A DNA stretch of 64,000 nt from Psychroserpens mesophilus (GTDB lineage: Bacteria > Bacteroidota > Bacteroidia > Flavobacteriales > Flavobacteriaceae), in contig NZ_JXJP01000003.1 of the NCBI RefSeq assembly GCF_000826645.1, positions 248,001-312,000 on the forward strand, given 5' to 3'. This document shows, in pieces, positions 44,144-53,725 of this stretch; positions within the stretch are counted from its first letter, which is position 1, and every line of letters starts with the position of its first letter. A program made the position numbers and the translations under genes. Under the pieces are notes generated by a model. It searched no databases. It was given only the letters and a program-made list of their open reading frames with translations, and had not been told where the DNA came from.

Positions 44144-46051
44144 TTACAAAACATTATCCATAATATCTTGAACTACTTCCGGATTTAAAAGTGTACTGGT
44201 ATCTCCTAAATTACTCATATCTTTACCAGCAATTTTGCGTAAAATTCGACGCATAATTTTACCACTTCGTGTTTTTGGTAAGCCATGGGTAAACTGAATC
44301 TTATCTAATTTAGCTATAGGACCGATTTGTTCTGTAATAATTTGATTAATTTCTTTTCTTAAATTATCATGATTTCGATCTTCTCCTGTTTCTTTTAGAG
44401 TTACATAACCATAAAGTGCATTGCCTTTAATATCATGTGGAAAGCCTACTATTGCACTTTCAGAAACAGCCGGATGCTCATTGATAGCATCTTCAATTGG
44501 TGCTGTTCCTAAATTATGTCCAGACACAATAATCACATCATCTACACGACCTGTTATTCTGTAATAGCCAACTTCATCTCGTAATGCACCATCTCCTGTA
44601 AAATACATATTTTTAAAAGCAGAGAAATACGTGTCCTTATAACGTTGATGATTTCCCCAAATAGTTCGGGCAATACTAGGCCAAGGAAATTTTATACATA
44701 ATCGACCATCAACCTGGTTGCCCTTTATTTCGTTTCCGTTCTCATCCATCAAAGCAGGTTGAATCCCAATAAAAGGCAAAGTTGCATACGTTGGTTTTGT
44801 TGGTGTTGCAAAAGCAATTGGTGTAATCATAATTCCACCTGTTTCGGTCTGCCACCAAGTATCAACAATTGGTGATTTTTTCTTTCCAACGTTGTCATCA
44901 TACCAATGCCAAGCCTCTTCATTAATGGGCTCACCAACAGTTCCTAAAACTTTTAATGATGATAAATCATGATGTTCTAAATGTTCAACACCTTCTTTAG
45001 CCAATGCTCTTATGGCTGTTGGTGCTGTATAAAATTGATTGATTTTGTGTTTGTCTACAATATCCCAAAATCGTCCATAATCAGGATAACTTGGAACACC
45101 TTCAAACATGACCGTTGTTGCTCCATTACACAAAGGACCATAAACAATATAGCTGTGTCCTGTAATCCAACCTATATCTGCAGTACACCAATATACATCT
45201 TCTTCACGATATTGAAATACATTTTTGAAGGTATAAGCCGTATAGACCATATAACCAGCAGTTGTATGAACCATACCTTTAGGCTTTCCAGTAGAACCAG
45301 ACGTATATAAAATAAATAATGGATCTTCAGAGTCCATAGTTTCTGCAGGACAATCTGATAATGCATTATCAAGTAGTGGCTGTACCCAGTAATCACGATT
45401 TTCTTTCATGGGAATATCAGAATTGATGCGTTTTACTACTAATACAGATTCTACACAATCACAATCCTCTAAAGCTTCATCTACGATTCCTTTTAAATCA
45501 ATGGTTTTAGAACCTCGGTAAGAACCATCGCTAGTAATTACCATTTTGCAATCTGAATCATTAATTCTTGTTGCTAAAGCGATTGAAGAAAATCCAGCAA
45601 AAACAACGGAGTGTATAGCTCCAATTCTTGCACATGCTAAAACAGAAATAGCCAATTCAGGTATCATTGGTAAGTAGATACATACACGATCACCTTTTTG
45701 AATTCCTTTAGCTTTTAAAACATTCGCAAACCGGCAAACTTTTTCATGTAACTGTTTATATGTGATATGTTGGGCTTCTTCATCTGGACTATTAGGTTCA
45801 AAAATAATTGCTGTCTTTTCACCTCTTACTGCTAAATGACGATCTATACAATTTTCGGTAATATTAAGTTGAGCACCTTCAAACCATTTAATTTCCGGCT
45901 TTGTAAAATCCCAACTCAAAACATTGTTCCATTTTTTTCGCCACATAAAATGTTCTTCTGCAATTTCTTCCCAAAATATTTCAGGATTCCTTACAGATTT
46001 TCTATAAACTTGGTAGTATTCTTCTAGATGTTTAATATGATAATTACTCAT
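44144..46051 (-). CDS. acs: Acetyl-CoA synthetase (AMP-forming)
   Basis: A 635-residue AMP-forming synthetase. P-loop YTSGSTGKPKGM is near 249-260, WWQTETGGIM near 402-411 is the acyl pocket, YRITGRVDD is the hinge, and PKTRSGKIMRR carries the catalytic lysine usually controlled by acetylation. Substrate length fits acetate. It follows the second synthetase gene by 2 bases in an operon, so two related enzymes are made together. It activates acetate taken up by the upstream symporter. Confidence 0.9.
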   Translation of the reverse strand: MSNYHIKHLEEYYQVYRKSVRNPEIFWEEIAEEHFMWRKKWNNVLSWDFTKPEIKWFEGAQLNITENCIDRHLAVRGEKTAIIFEPNSPDEEAQHITYKQLHEKVCRFANVLKAKGIQKGDRVCIYLPMIPELAISVLACARIGAIHSVVFAGFSSIALATRINDSDCKMVITSDGSYRGSKTIDLKGIVDEALEDCDCVESVLVVKRINSDIPMKENRDYWVQPLLDNALSDCPAETMDSEDPLFILYTSGSTGKPKGMVHTTAGYMVYTAYTFKNVFQYREEDVYWCTADIGWITGHSYIVYGPLCNGATTVMFEGVPSYPDYGRFWDIVDKHKINQFYTAPTAIRALAKEGVEHLEHHDLSSLKVLGTVGEPINEEAWHWYDDNVGKKKSPIVDTWWQTETGGIMITPIAFATPTKPTYATLPFIGIQPALMDENGNEIKGNQVDGRLCIKFPWPSIARTIWGNHQRYKDTYFSAFKNMYFTGDGALRDEVGYYRITGRVDDVIIVSGHNLGTAPIEDAINEHPAVSESAIVGFPHDIKGNALYGYVTLKETGEDRNHDNLRKEINQIITEQIGPIAKLDKIQFTHGLPKTRSGKIMRRILRKIAGKDMSNLGDTSTLLNPEVVQDIMDNVL

Positions 46052-46053
46052 GG

Positions 46054-47958
46054 TTATTTTTTTAAATTATGAATCCCAATATTGTGGATTTGATATATTG
46101 ATTTTATTTCGTTTATAATAGTGACATCATCAATGGTTGATGGAATATTGTATTGCTGTTCGTCAGCAATATTGCGCAATAATTTACGAAGAATTTTACC
46201 ACTTCGCGTTTTTGGTAATCTATTTACAACGAGTACATCCCTGAATGAAGCTACAGCTCCTATTTCATGTCTTACCGATTGCACTATTGATTGTTGAATG
46301 TCTTTTTCTGTTGAAGTAACTCCAGATTTTAATACGATGAGTCCGAGTGGCTTTTGCCCTTTTAAATCGCAATGAATACCAAAGACAGCACACTCTGCAA
46401 CTGAATTATGAGATGCTACAACTTCTTCCATTTCAGCAGTTGACAATCGATGTCCTGCTACATTTATGATGTCATCTACTCGTCCAGTAATGAACACATA
46501 ACCATCCTCATCTTGATAGCCTCCATCTCCAGAAAAATAATAGCCATCAAATCGATTAAGATAACCTGATTTAAAGCGCTCAGGATTTCCCCAAAGATTA
46601 GATAAGGTTCCAGGAGGTAAAGGTAACTTTACGGCTACATAGCCTTCAGCCCCATTAGCTGCTATTTCGCCATCTTCATTTAAAATTCGAATATCATAGC
46701 CACAAACTGGAAAACCAGCTGACCCAGGTTTAACGGACTGCAATTCTATTCCTACCATATTGGCCAACATAGGCCAACCACTTTCAGTTTGCCACCAATG
46801 ATCTATTACCGGAACATTTAAATGCTGTCGAGTCCATGTTAATGTGGCAACATCACAACGCTCTCCTGCCAAAAATTGATATTTTAAACATGACATATCA
46901 AATTGTTTCAAAAGATCACCATTTGGATCCTCTTTTTTTATAGCTCGAATAGCTGTTGGTGCAGTAAACATAACTTTTACGTTGTGTTCACTTATTACTC
47001 TCCAAAAGGTAGATGCATCCGGTGTTTTTATCGGTTTTCCTTCAAATAATATTGTTGTATTCCGATGTAATAAAGGTCCGTAAACGATATAACTATGGCC
47101 TACTACCCAACCAACATCACTCGCTGCCCAAAATGTATCACCTTCATCAACGCCATAGATATATTTCATTGAAAATTTCAGTGCAGTAGCATAACCTCCA
47201 GTATCTCTTATGATTCCTTTAGGTGTTCCTGTGGTCCCTGAAGTATATAGAATATAAGATGGATGTGTTGACTTTAATGACACCGCTTCAACTGAAGGCG
47301 ATTTTTCAACTAATGTGGTATAATCAATATCATATGATTTGTTTGGTATTTCAACACCAAGTTGCCTGTCAAAAACGATAACATGTTCAGGCTTATAATG
47401 TGACTTTAGGATGGCCTCATCAACAAAAGGTTTATAAGGTATAATCCGTTCTATTTCAATACCACTAGATGCCGTAATTATCGCTTTCGGTTTACAATCA
47501 TCAATTCTGATAGCGAGCTCATGAGGCGCAAAACCACCAAAAACAACCGAATGAATAATACCCAATCTGGCACATGCTAACATAGCATATAGCGCTTGTG
47601 GAATCATAGGCATGTAAATAATGCAAACATCACCTGTTTTGAGTCCCATACTTTGAAGTCCACCAGCCAATTTTGATACTTCTAAGTGTAATTTATTGAA
47701 ACTTATATATTGTTTCACATTCGTTACTGGTGAATCATAAATGATGGCGTTTTGTTCGCCAAAGCCATCCTTAATATGTTTATCAATACACAAATAGCTT
47801 AAGTTGAGTTCGCCATCTTCAAACCATTGATAGTAGTCATATTTATCTTTTGACAAAATAGTTTTTGGAGGTGTAAACCATTCCAATGCTTCTGATTGAT
47901 CTTTCCAGAATAGTTCAGGATTTTGAATACTTTTTTGATAAAATTCCTGATAATTCAT
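46054..47958 (-). CDS. Acyl-CoA synthetase, propionate-type (PrpE-like)
   Basis: A 634-residue AMP-forming synthetase with YTSGTTGTPKGI near 240-251, WWQTESGWPML in the acyl pocket and PKTRSGKILRK near 594-604. The Ser-Gly-Trp-Pro in the pocket matches propionyl-CoA synthetase rather than the Gly-Gly-Ile-Met of Acs. Probable substrate is propionate or another short acid. The upstream gene overlaps its start by 4 bases (ATGA), and acs follows. Confidence 0.82.
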   Translation of the reverse strand: MNYQEFYQKSIQNPELFWKDQSEALEWFTPPKTILSKDKYDYYQWFEDGELNLSYLCIDKHIKDGFGEQNAIIYDSPVTNVKQYISFNKLHLEVSKLAGGLQSMGLKTGDVCIIYMPMIPQALYAMLACARLGIIHSVVFGGFAPHELAIRIDDCKPKAIITASSGIEIERIIPYKPFVDEAILKSHYKPEHVIVFDRQLGVEIPNKSYDIDYTTLVEKSPSVEAVSLKSTHPSYILYTSGTTGTPKGIIRDTGGYATALKFSMKYIYGVDEGDTFWAASDVGWVVGHSYIVYGPLLHRNTTILFEGKPIKTPDASTFWRVISEHNVKVMFTAPTAIRAIKKEDPNGDLLKQFDMSCLKYQFLAGERCDVATLTWTRQHLNVPVIDHWWQTESGWPMLANMVGIELQSVKPGSAGFPVCGYDIRILNEDGEIAANGAEGYVAVKLPLPPGTLSNLWGNPERFKSGYLNRFDGYYFSGDGGYQDEDGYVFITGRVDDIINVAGHRLSTAEMEEVVASHNSVAECAVFGIHCDLKGQKPLGLIVLKSGVTSTEKDIQQSIVQSVRHEIGAVASFRDVLVVNRLPKTRSGKILRKLLRNIADEQQYNIPSTIDDVTIINEIKSIYQIHNIGIHNLKK

Positions 47959-48179
47959 GGCTTTAGCTTTTTAGAGTTTAGCAAGCCAAACCAATTTGGA
48001 TTTAATACTTTTAATTTAATGAGTGCCCATATAATGACTACAAAGCATATGCCCATGACTATCGATAGTCCAGGATTTACATTGGCATCATTTTCAAATT
48101 TAAATCTGAGATATAGCGTAGCAACGGCATAGATACAAATAATGATATCTGACGCTAAAGGATTGATATAAAATTTCAT
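47955..48179 (-). CDS. Small two-helix membrane protein
   Basis: The 74-residue protein has two membrane helices (about 8-26 and 37-56) and a basic end. Its last bases overlap the PrpE-like start by 4, so it is translationally coupled to it. It has no recognised family. Its place in the acetate operon makes a role in uptake or sensing possible. Confidence 0.7.
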   Translation of the reverse strand: MKFYINPLASDIIICIYAVATLYLRFKFENDANVNPGLSIVMGICFVVIIWALIKLKVLNPNWFGLLNSKKLKP

Positions 48180-48212
48180 GTCTTAAAACTTTAATTAAAC
48201 ATTAGTTTGTTT

Positions 48213-48226
48213 GCACACAAAACCAA
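48213..48226. promoter_or_regulatory. Shared 14-base motif, copy 1 (GCACACAAAACCAA)
   Basis: It lies in the 50-base gap between the response regulator and the small membrane protein. It is identical to the reverse complement of 54999-55012 before the porin gene. The two copies face opposite ways relative to transcription. Confidence 0.5.
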
Positions 48227-48229
48227 AAT

Positions 48230-48595
48230 TTAATCGAGTAGTTCAAGAATTTCTGAAACTATTTTTTTTACTGAAAACGGTTTAGTCAAATATTTATCTG
48301 CTCCAAGTTTTAAACCTTTTTCAATATCTGAAGCTTTATTTTTAGCCGTTAAAAACACAACCTTAGTGTGCTCTAAACTTTTTAAATTTCTGATATAAGT
48401 TAACGTTTGATAACCATCTACATTTGGCATCATGATATCCAGCAACACAACATCTGGAATTTCATGCTTTAAAATCTCTAAGGCCTCACTTCCATCTCTA
48501 GCAATATACACTTCAAAATCTTGTTTTTTAAAGGTATATTCTAACGACATCACTATGTTTGGCTCGTCGTCAACTATTAAAATTTTTCTCCTCAT
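48230..48595 (-). CDS. Single-domain response regulator
   Basis: The 121-residue receiver has D9-D10 and E11 (ILIVDDEPN), the phosphorylation site D53 in VVLLDIMMPN, T-A-K-N near 83-86, and K-P-F near 106-108. It has no output domain. It follows the histidine-kinase gene by 17 bases, so it is its likely partner, perhaps acting by phosphotransfer as in ErdR/MxtR systems, though those regulators have DNA-binding domains and this one does not. Confidence 0.88.
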   Translation of the reverse strand: MRRKILIVDDEPNIVMSLEYTFKKQDFEVYIARDGSEALEILKHEIPDVVLLDIMMPNVDGYQTLTYIRNLKSLEHTKVVFLTAKNKASDIEKGLKLGADKYLTKPFSVKKIVSEILELLD

Positions 48596-48612
48596 AAAAA
48601 ATTTAATACAAT

Positions 48613-51303
48613 TTACTTAAAAGGTAACGTAAAAACAAGCTTTGCGCCATTTTTTACATCTTTTTGAGCCCAAATTTTACCATTATGTTTTTCTATTATC
48701 TGTTTGGTTATAGCCAAGCCTAATCCACTTCCATGAGGTTTGACTGTATTTTGATGTTTAGACTGATAAAATTTATCAAAAATATAGTCATGGTCTTCAT
48801 TAGGAATCCCTTTACCATTATCGGTTACAGAGATCTCTACATGTTCATTTCCAAGTTTGTAATCTACTGCGATTTTTCCAGTTTTTGGTTCACAAAATTT
48901 GATAGCATTTGAAATTAAATTAGTTAATACCTGGAGAATACGATCTTCATCATAACTTAGTTTAAAACTATGCGTATTTTTATTTACTATACTAATATCT
49001 TTTTTAGCGGCTATTTGCGATATGCTGGACATTGCTTTCTTAATTGTTTTTTGAAGATCATAGCGTTGAATATCGAGATTCAATCGACCTGTTTCTAATT
49101 TTTCAAAGTCTAAAATATTATTAATCAAGCGTCCTAGCCTATCTGAATCCTGAAGTATGTTTTTTAGAAATTGAATTTTTATGTCTTTAGGCATATCGTC
49201 ATCCTCATCCATCAATAACTCTGTTGCTGCACGAATACCTGTAATGGGTGTTTTTAATTCGTGAGCCACAGTATCTAAAAATTCATCTTTTTGCTTATCT
49301 TTTGATATTAATTCTTCATTAGCATCTTTTAATTTCAAAGATAGTTGTGATAACTCCGTTGATTTTTCCAATAAAATCTTATTATTTACAATGTTTTCTT
49401 TAGACTCTTCCAGAATTTTCAAAACTTCAACCAAACTAATTTGTTCTTCCTTAACTACGTTATCAATTAATATTTTTGCGGATGCACTACCGATGCTTCC
49501 AGTCAAAAGTTTTTCAGAAAAATTAATAAGTCTTGCATCAGCCATTTGAGTATCAGGAGACATGTTATATTTGGTAAAGAAAATTTTCAAAGCACGATTT
49601 GCTCTTTTTTCACCCAAAAACCGAATTAAAACACTTTTGATATCAGCCACATAAGCTTCCCCTTTCCAGACCAAAGCACTATCTTGAAGTGTCGTGAAAT
49701 TTTTACTATCGACAAACATTTCTGCATAATTTCGCTCTCTGTAATGACCTTTATACATCAAGGAAAACAACAAATAGCACATGATATTGACAGTCATACT
49801 CCAAAAAAAGGCATGTGCTGGAGGACTCAAAAAATCAATTCCAAACAAAGCATAAGGTTTAAGCATAGTAATACCATGTATTCCATTCTGAACAAAATCG
49901 TCGCTACCAGTATATGCTTTAATTACAAATGGCAATACTAGCGTATAAATTGCTATTGCAAAACCAGAAATCATACCGATAATAGTCGCTTTTGATGAAC
50001 CACGATTCCAAAATAATCCTATAAAAAATGAAGGTGCTAACTGAGCTATAATTACAAATGAAATTAGCCCAATAGAATACAAAGACAATTCTTTTGAAAA
50101 TGAAACGTAAAAGACATAGGCGACTATAATAATTGTGAAAATAGAAACTCTTCGTATGTTCTTAATATATTTTGAATTACGCTCAGGTTGGTTTTTAATA
50201 AACTTATCTAAAAATCCGTATGGAATGATCAAGTTATTACTCACCATAGTTGATAATGCCAGTGTAGAAACAATTACCATAGAGATTACTGCCGAAAAAC
50301 CACCTAAAAAAACAAGCGTTGCTAAAAATGTATTCTCATTTTGAAGTGGCAATAAGAGCGTATAGTATTCAGCATTTGAAGAATCACCAAAGGTTAGCTT
50401 TCCTGCCCAAGCAATAAAAATTACAAAAACGTTAAATAATAACAAGTATAACGGAAATAGCCATATGGCTTTTTTTAAATGTTTTTCACGATTATTTTCC
50501 AAAACAGCAACCTGAAATTGTCTTGGTAATAAAAAAATAGCCATAAAGGACAATGCAATCATAAAGAACCAATTAAATCCATCTTCAACGCCATCTAGAG
50601 TCGTTAAAGATTTAAAGTTGTCCAGTACAGAAATTTGATTATAGATATCTGAAGTTCCATCAAATAGATAGAATGTGATGTAAATACCAATAATTAGAAA
50701 AAATACTAGTTTCAATATGGATTCAAAAGCTACGGATGCAATGATCCCTTTATGTTTTTCTGATGCATCAGTATTTTGAGTTCCAAAAAAAGTTGCAAAA
50801 ACGGCTAACAATAAGGCAACATAAAATGTAGAGTCATCAAGTATCGTTGTTGAAATATAGCTGGTTTCATCAGCCATAATTTCAAATGTTTCAGACACTG
50901 CCTTTAATTGTAACGAGATATATGGCACTGTACCGAAAAGGCAAATCAACGTAACCAAAGCACCAAGGAACTTATGGTTTCCGTAACGTAAGGAAATAAA
51001 ATCAGCTATAGATGAAATTTTATGTTGTTTAGAAATTCTAATTATTTTTCTAAGAACAAGAATCCATAAAGGAGCAGCTATGACAGGTCCTAAATAAATT
51101 GGCAGAAAATCAATTCCAGAGTTTGCGGCAATCCCAATACTGCCATAATAGGTCCATGCAGAACAATATACTGCTAATGATAAGGTATACACATAAGGAT
51201 TGTTAACCCATTTACTTTGTTTTTTCTTTTCAGCAAGAAAAGCAATATAGAATAACACTGCCAAATAAATGATAATGATAAAAACAAGTAGATAATTATT
51301 CAT
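48613..51303 (-). CDS. Sodium/solute symporter-histidine kinase fusion (CbrA/MxtR-like)
   Basis: The 896-residue protein has an SSS-type transporter domain with about 13 helices (1-520) and a linker with a STAC-like region (about 560-620). A coiled coil (about 630-675) leads to the HisKA domain with phosphorylatable H681 in AHELKTPITG. The ATPase domain has NLISNAIKFC, VTDNGKGIPN and GSGLGLAITKQ. Such fusions sense a transported acid and control acs or porin genes in proteobacteria; the same is likely here. It overlaps the small upstream gene by 8 bases. Confidence 0.88.
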   Translation of the reverse strand: MNNYLLVFIIIIYLAVLFYIAFLAEKKKQSKWVNNPYVYTLSLAVYCSAWTYYGSIGIAANSGIDFLPIYLGPVIAAPLWILVLRKIIRISKQHKISSIADFISLRYGNHKFLGALVTLICLFGTVPYISLQLKAVSETFEIMADETSYISTTILDDSTFYVALLLAVFATFFGTQNTDASEKHKGIIASVAFESILKLVFFLIIGIYITFYLFDGTSDIYNQISVLDNFKSLTTLDGVEDGFNWFFMIALSFMAIFLLPRQFQVAVLENNREKHLKKAIWLFPLYLLLFNVFVIFIAWAGKLTFGDSSNAEYYTLLLPLQNENTFLATLVFLGGFSAVISMVIVSTLALSTMVSNNLIIPYGFLDKFIKNQPERNSKYIKNIRRVSIFTIIIVAYVFYVSFSKELSLYSIGLISFVIIAQLAPSFFIGLFWNRGSSKATIIGMISGFAIAIYTLVLPFVIKAYTGSDDFVQNGIHGITMLKPYALFGIDFLSPPAHAFFWSMTVNIMCYLLFSLMYKGHYRERNYAEMFVDSKNFTTLQDSALVWKGEAYVADIKSVLIRFLGEKRANRALKIFFTKYNMSPDTQMADARLINFSEKLLTGSIGSASAKILIDNVVKEEQISLVEVLKILEESKENIVNNKILLEKSTELSQLSLKLKDANEELISKDKQKDEFLDTVAHELKTPITGIRAATELLMDEDDDMPKDIKIQFLKNILQDSDRLGRLINNILDFEKLETGRLNLDIQRYDLQKTIKKAMSSISQIAAKKDISIVNKNTHSFKLSYDEDRILQVLTNLISNAIKFCEPKTGKIAVDYKLGNEHVEISVTDNGKGIPNEDHDYIFDKFYQSKHQNTVKPHGSGLGLAITKQIIEKHNGKIWAQKDVKNGAKLVFTLPFK

Positions 51304-51490
51304 AGTGACGTTTTAATACGATATATGAAATAATTATTGAGCATAACCAAATCGAAAATACTGAAAAATAAAAGGTAGGAATTCCGAAAATAACACCTTC
51401 ATGATTATATATTAATACAATAGGAATATTAAATAGTATAAGCAATGCGATAGCTAATACTACTAATTTTTGTTCATGACGTTTTTTCAT
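51296..51490 (-). CDS. Small two-helix membrane protein, possible symporter subunit
   Basis: The 64-residue protein has two membrane helices (about 9-28 and 35-56), a positive N terminus (KKRHEQK) and a positive end (LKRHYE). The pattern resembles the DUF3311-type small subunits that pair with SSS carriers. It overlaps the symporter-kinase gene by 8 bases and has its own promoter upstream, so it may pair with that fusion as DUF4212 pairs with the separate symporter. Confidence 0.65.
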   Translation of the reverse strand: MKKRHEQKLVVLAIALLILFNIPIVLIYNHEGVIFGIPTFYFSVFSIWLCSIIISYIVLKRHYE

Positions 51491-51516
51491 GGATTCCTGT
51501 AATTATTTTATGCTTG

Positions 51517-51550
51517 CAAAATTATAATAAAGCAACTTTAAATATTTCAA
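51517..51550 (-). promoter_or_regulatory. Promoter TTG-N23-TAATTTTG
   Basis: On the minus strand TTG (51550-51548) and TAATTTTG (51524-51517) are 23 bases apart, at the upper limit of the Bacteroidetes spacing. It precedes the small gene and the symporter-kinase. Confidence 0.55.
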
Positions 51551-51558
51551 CTAATATA

Positions 51559-51595
51559 AGAAATCAGCATTACAATTAAGTAACGCTGATTTTCT
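51559..51595 (-). terminator. Hairpin after the symporter gene
   Basis: The left arm 51559-51573 and right arm 51580-51595 pair almost fully, with a loop of 6 and one mismatch or wobble. It lies 52 bases past the symporter stop and just before the promoter of the next unit, so it probably separates the two. Confidence 0.65.
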
Positions 51596-51646
51596 AACTA
51601 ACTAATATTCCTAAGATGTTAATGATTAAAAAATCTTAAGAGTCTA

Positions 51647-53422
51647 TTAATGACTAGAAGCTTCTCCTGCTCCTGAAGGAATTCTTATGCTCTCTACCAT
51701 ATCTTGAACATCTTGTGGAGGTGCTGGTGTTAATCTAGAAACAACTACAGAAACCACGACATTTACTAGCATAGCAATAGTTCCAAATCCTTCTGGTGAT
51801 GTTCCAAACCACCATTCACTGGCTGGTCTGGCATCCATAACTCCAATCAAACCTGTTTTGTATCTAATCATGTAAAATAACATGAGAATTATACCTACAA
51901 TCATTCCAGCAACTGCTCCTTGTTTGTTCATTCGTTTATCAAAAATTCCGAGGATAATAGCCGGAAAAAATGAAGCTGCTGCTAATCCAAAAGCCAGAGC
52001 GACGACCGCTGCGACAAATCCTGGTGGATATATTCCGAAGAGTCCAGCAATGATGATAGCCACTAGAATAGCTATTCGAGCTGCCATTAATTCTCCTTTT
52101 TCAGAAATATTAGGCTTCAATTGTTTTTTGATTAAATCATGAGAGATTGACGTTGAAATAACCAATAATAATCCTGCTGCTGTAGACAGAGCCGCTGCCA
52201 ATCCACCAGCTGCTACCAAAGCTATGACCCAATTGGGTAGATTTGCAATTTCAGGATTTGCTAATACCATAATATCACGATCAACATAGAGTTCATTGCT
52301 AGCAGTACTTGCATTTGAAATCATTCGTTCACCATGTACACCTCTTGAATCAGTATATACAGGTTTTTTACCATCTAAAGCACTTCCAGCCACATATTGA
52401 ATTTTACCATCTCCATTTTTATCAGACCAAGCAATTAAACCCGTATTCTCCCAGTTTTTAAACCATTCTGGAATCTCTTTATACTCAGTTTCTGTTACAG
52501 TTTCTATAAGGTTAGTTCTTGAAAAAACGGCAATGGCAGGAGCTGTTGTGTATAAAATTGCGATTAATAATAACGCATAACCAGCCGATTTACGAGCATC
52601 TTTCACCTTAGGAACCGTAAAGAAACGAACAATTACGTGAGGTAATCCAGCGGTACCCACCATTAAAGCCAATGTTATAGCAAAAACATCCCAAGTTGAT
52701 TTTGTTCCGCTTGTATATTCGTTAAAGCCTAGTTGTGTGTGTAGTGCATCTAATTTATCCAGTAAAAAAGTTCCATCTTCAACAGTTCCTCCCATTCCAA
52801 TTTGTGGGATGATATTTCCGGTCATTTGCATTGAAATGAAAAAAGCAGGCACCATAAATGCAAAAATTAAAACACAATATTGAGCAACTTGCGTATAGGT
52901 AATTCCTTTCATTCCGCCTAAAAATGCAAATATTAAAACTACTGTCATTCCTATAATAACTCCAACATTAATATCAACTTGCAAGAATTGAGAAAATACA
53001 ATTCCTACACCTCTCATTTGTCCTGCGACATAAGTAAACGATACAATTAAAGCACAAATAACGGCTACAGTTCTAGCCGTGTTAGAGTAATAGCGATCTC
53101 CAATAAAATCGGGTACTGTAAATTTTCCAAATTTTCTAAGGTAAGGTGCTAACAGTAATGCGAGAAGCACATAACCACCAGTCCATCCCATTAAAAATAC
53201 TGAGCCATCATAACCCATAAATGAGATTAATCCAGCCATACTTATAAATGATGCAGCGCTCATCCAGTCTGCAGCTGTAGCCATTCCGTTAGCTAAAGGA
53301 GAAACTCCTCCTCCTGCAACGTAAAATTCTTTAGTTGAACCAGCTCTGGCCCAAATTGCAATTCCGAAATATAGGGCGAACGTAATCCCTACTAATATCC
53401 AAGTCCACGTTTGTACACTCAT
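51647..53422 (-). CDS. Sodium:solute symporter, VC_2705/ActP-like
   Basis: The 591-residue SSS carrier has 13 or more helices: KEFYVAGGGVSPLANGMATA near 31-50 and SAAGLLLVISTSISHDL near 413-430. A long insert (about 310-380, charged and Asp-rich) separates helices in the middle, as in the VC_2705 subgroup, which differs from ActP proper. The small DUF4212 gene is directly upstream. Substrate is likely acetate or another monocarboxylate, by sodium symport in the inner membrane. Confidence 0.88.
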   Translation of the reverse strand: MSVQTWTWILVGITFALYFGIAIWARAGSTKEFYVAGGGVSPLANGMATAADWMSAASFISMAGLISFMGYDGSVFLMGWTGGYVLLALLLAPYLRKFGKFTVPDFIGDRYYSNTARTVAVICALIVSFTYVAGQMRGVGIVFSQFLQVDINVGVIIGMTVVLIFAFLGGMKGITYTQVAQYCVLIFAFMVPAFFISMQMTGNIIPQIGMGGTVEDGTFLLDKLDALHTQLGFNEYTSGTKSTWDVFAITLALMVGTAGLPHVIVRFFTVPKVKDARKSAGYALLLIAILYTTAPAIAVFSRTNLIETVTETEYKEIPEWFKNWENTGLIAWSDKNGDGKIQYVAGSALDGKKPVYTDSRGVHGERMISNASTASNELYVDRDIMVLANPEIANLPNWVIALVAAGGLAAALSTAAGLLLVISTSISHDLIKKQLKPNISEKGELMAARIAILVAIIIAGLFGIYPPGFVAAVVALAFGLAAASFFPAIILGIFDKRMNKQGAVAGMIVGIILMLFYMIRYKTGLIGVMDARPASEWWFGTSPEGFGTIAMLVNVVVSVVVSRLTPAPPQDVQDMVESIRIPSGAGEASSH

Positions 53423-53452
53423 AATGTTTTGTTTTTTTAAATTAGTTAAGGG

Positions 53453-53713
53453 TTACTCGTCGAAACCGTATTTTTTATCGAGTTTATTCATCAATCTCAC
53501 ATACACAAATATGAGAATTACGAATACATATATCGAACCTTGCTGTGCGAACCAAAAACCTAGTTTAAAACCACCAAGTCTAAATTCGTTGAGTTCTTCT
53601 TTAAATAAGATTCCACATCCATAAGATGCTATAAACCATATTGATAATAGTATGGACAGGTACTTTATATTTTCCTTCCAATACGCTGTTGCATGTTTTT
53701 GTTTTTCACTCAT
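53453..53713 (-). CDS. DUF4212 small symporter subunit
   Basis: The 86-residue protein has two membrane helices (about 18-38 and 53-72) and the DUF4212 motif AYWKENIKYLSILLSIWF. DUF4212 proteins always accompany the VC_2705-type symporter. The gene lies 30 bases upstream of the symporter and 12 bases after the porin. Confidence 0.88.
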   Translation of the reverse strand: MSEKQKHATAYWKENIKYLSILLSIWFIASYGCGILFKEELNEFRLGGFKLGFWFAQQGSIYVFVILIFVYVRLMNKLDKKYGFDE

Positions 53714-53725
53714 AATAGTTGGTTT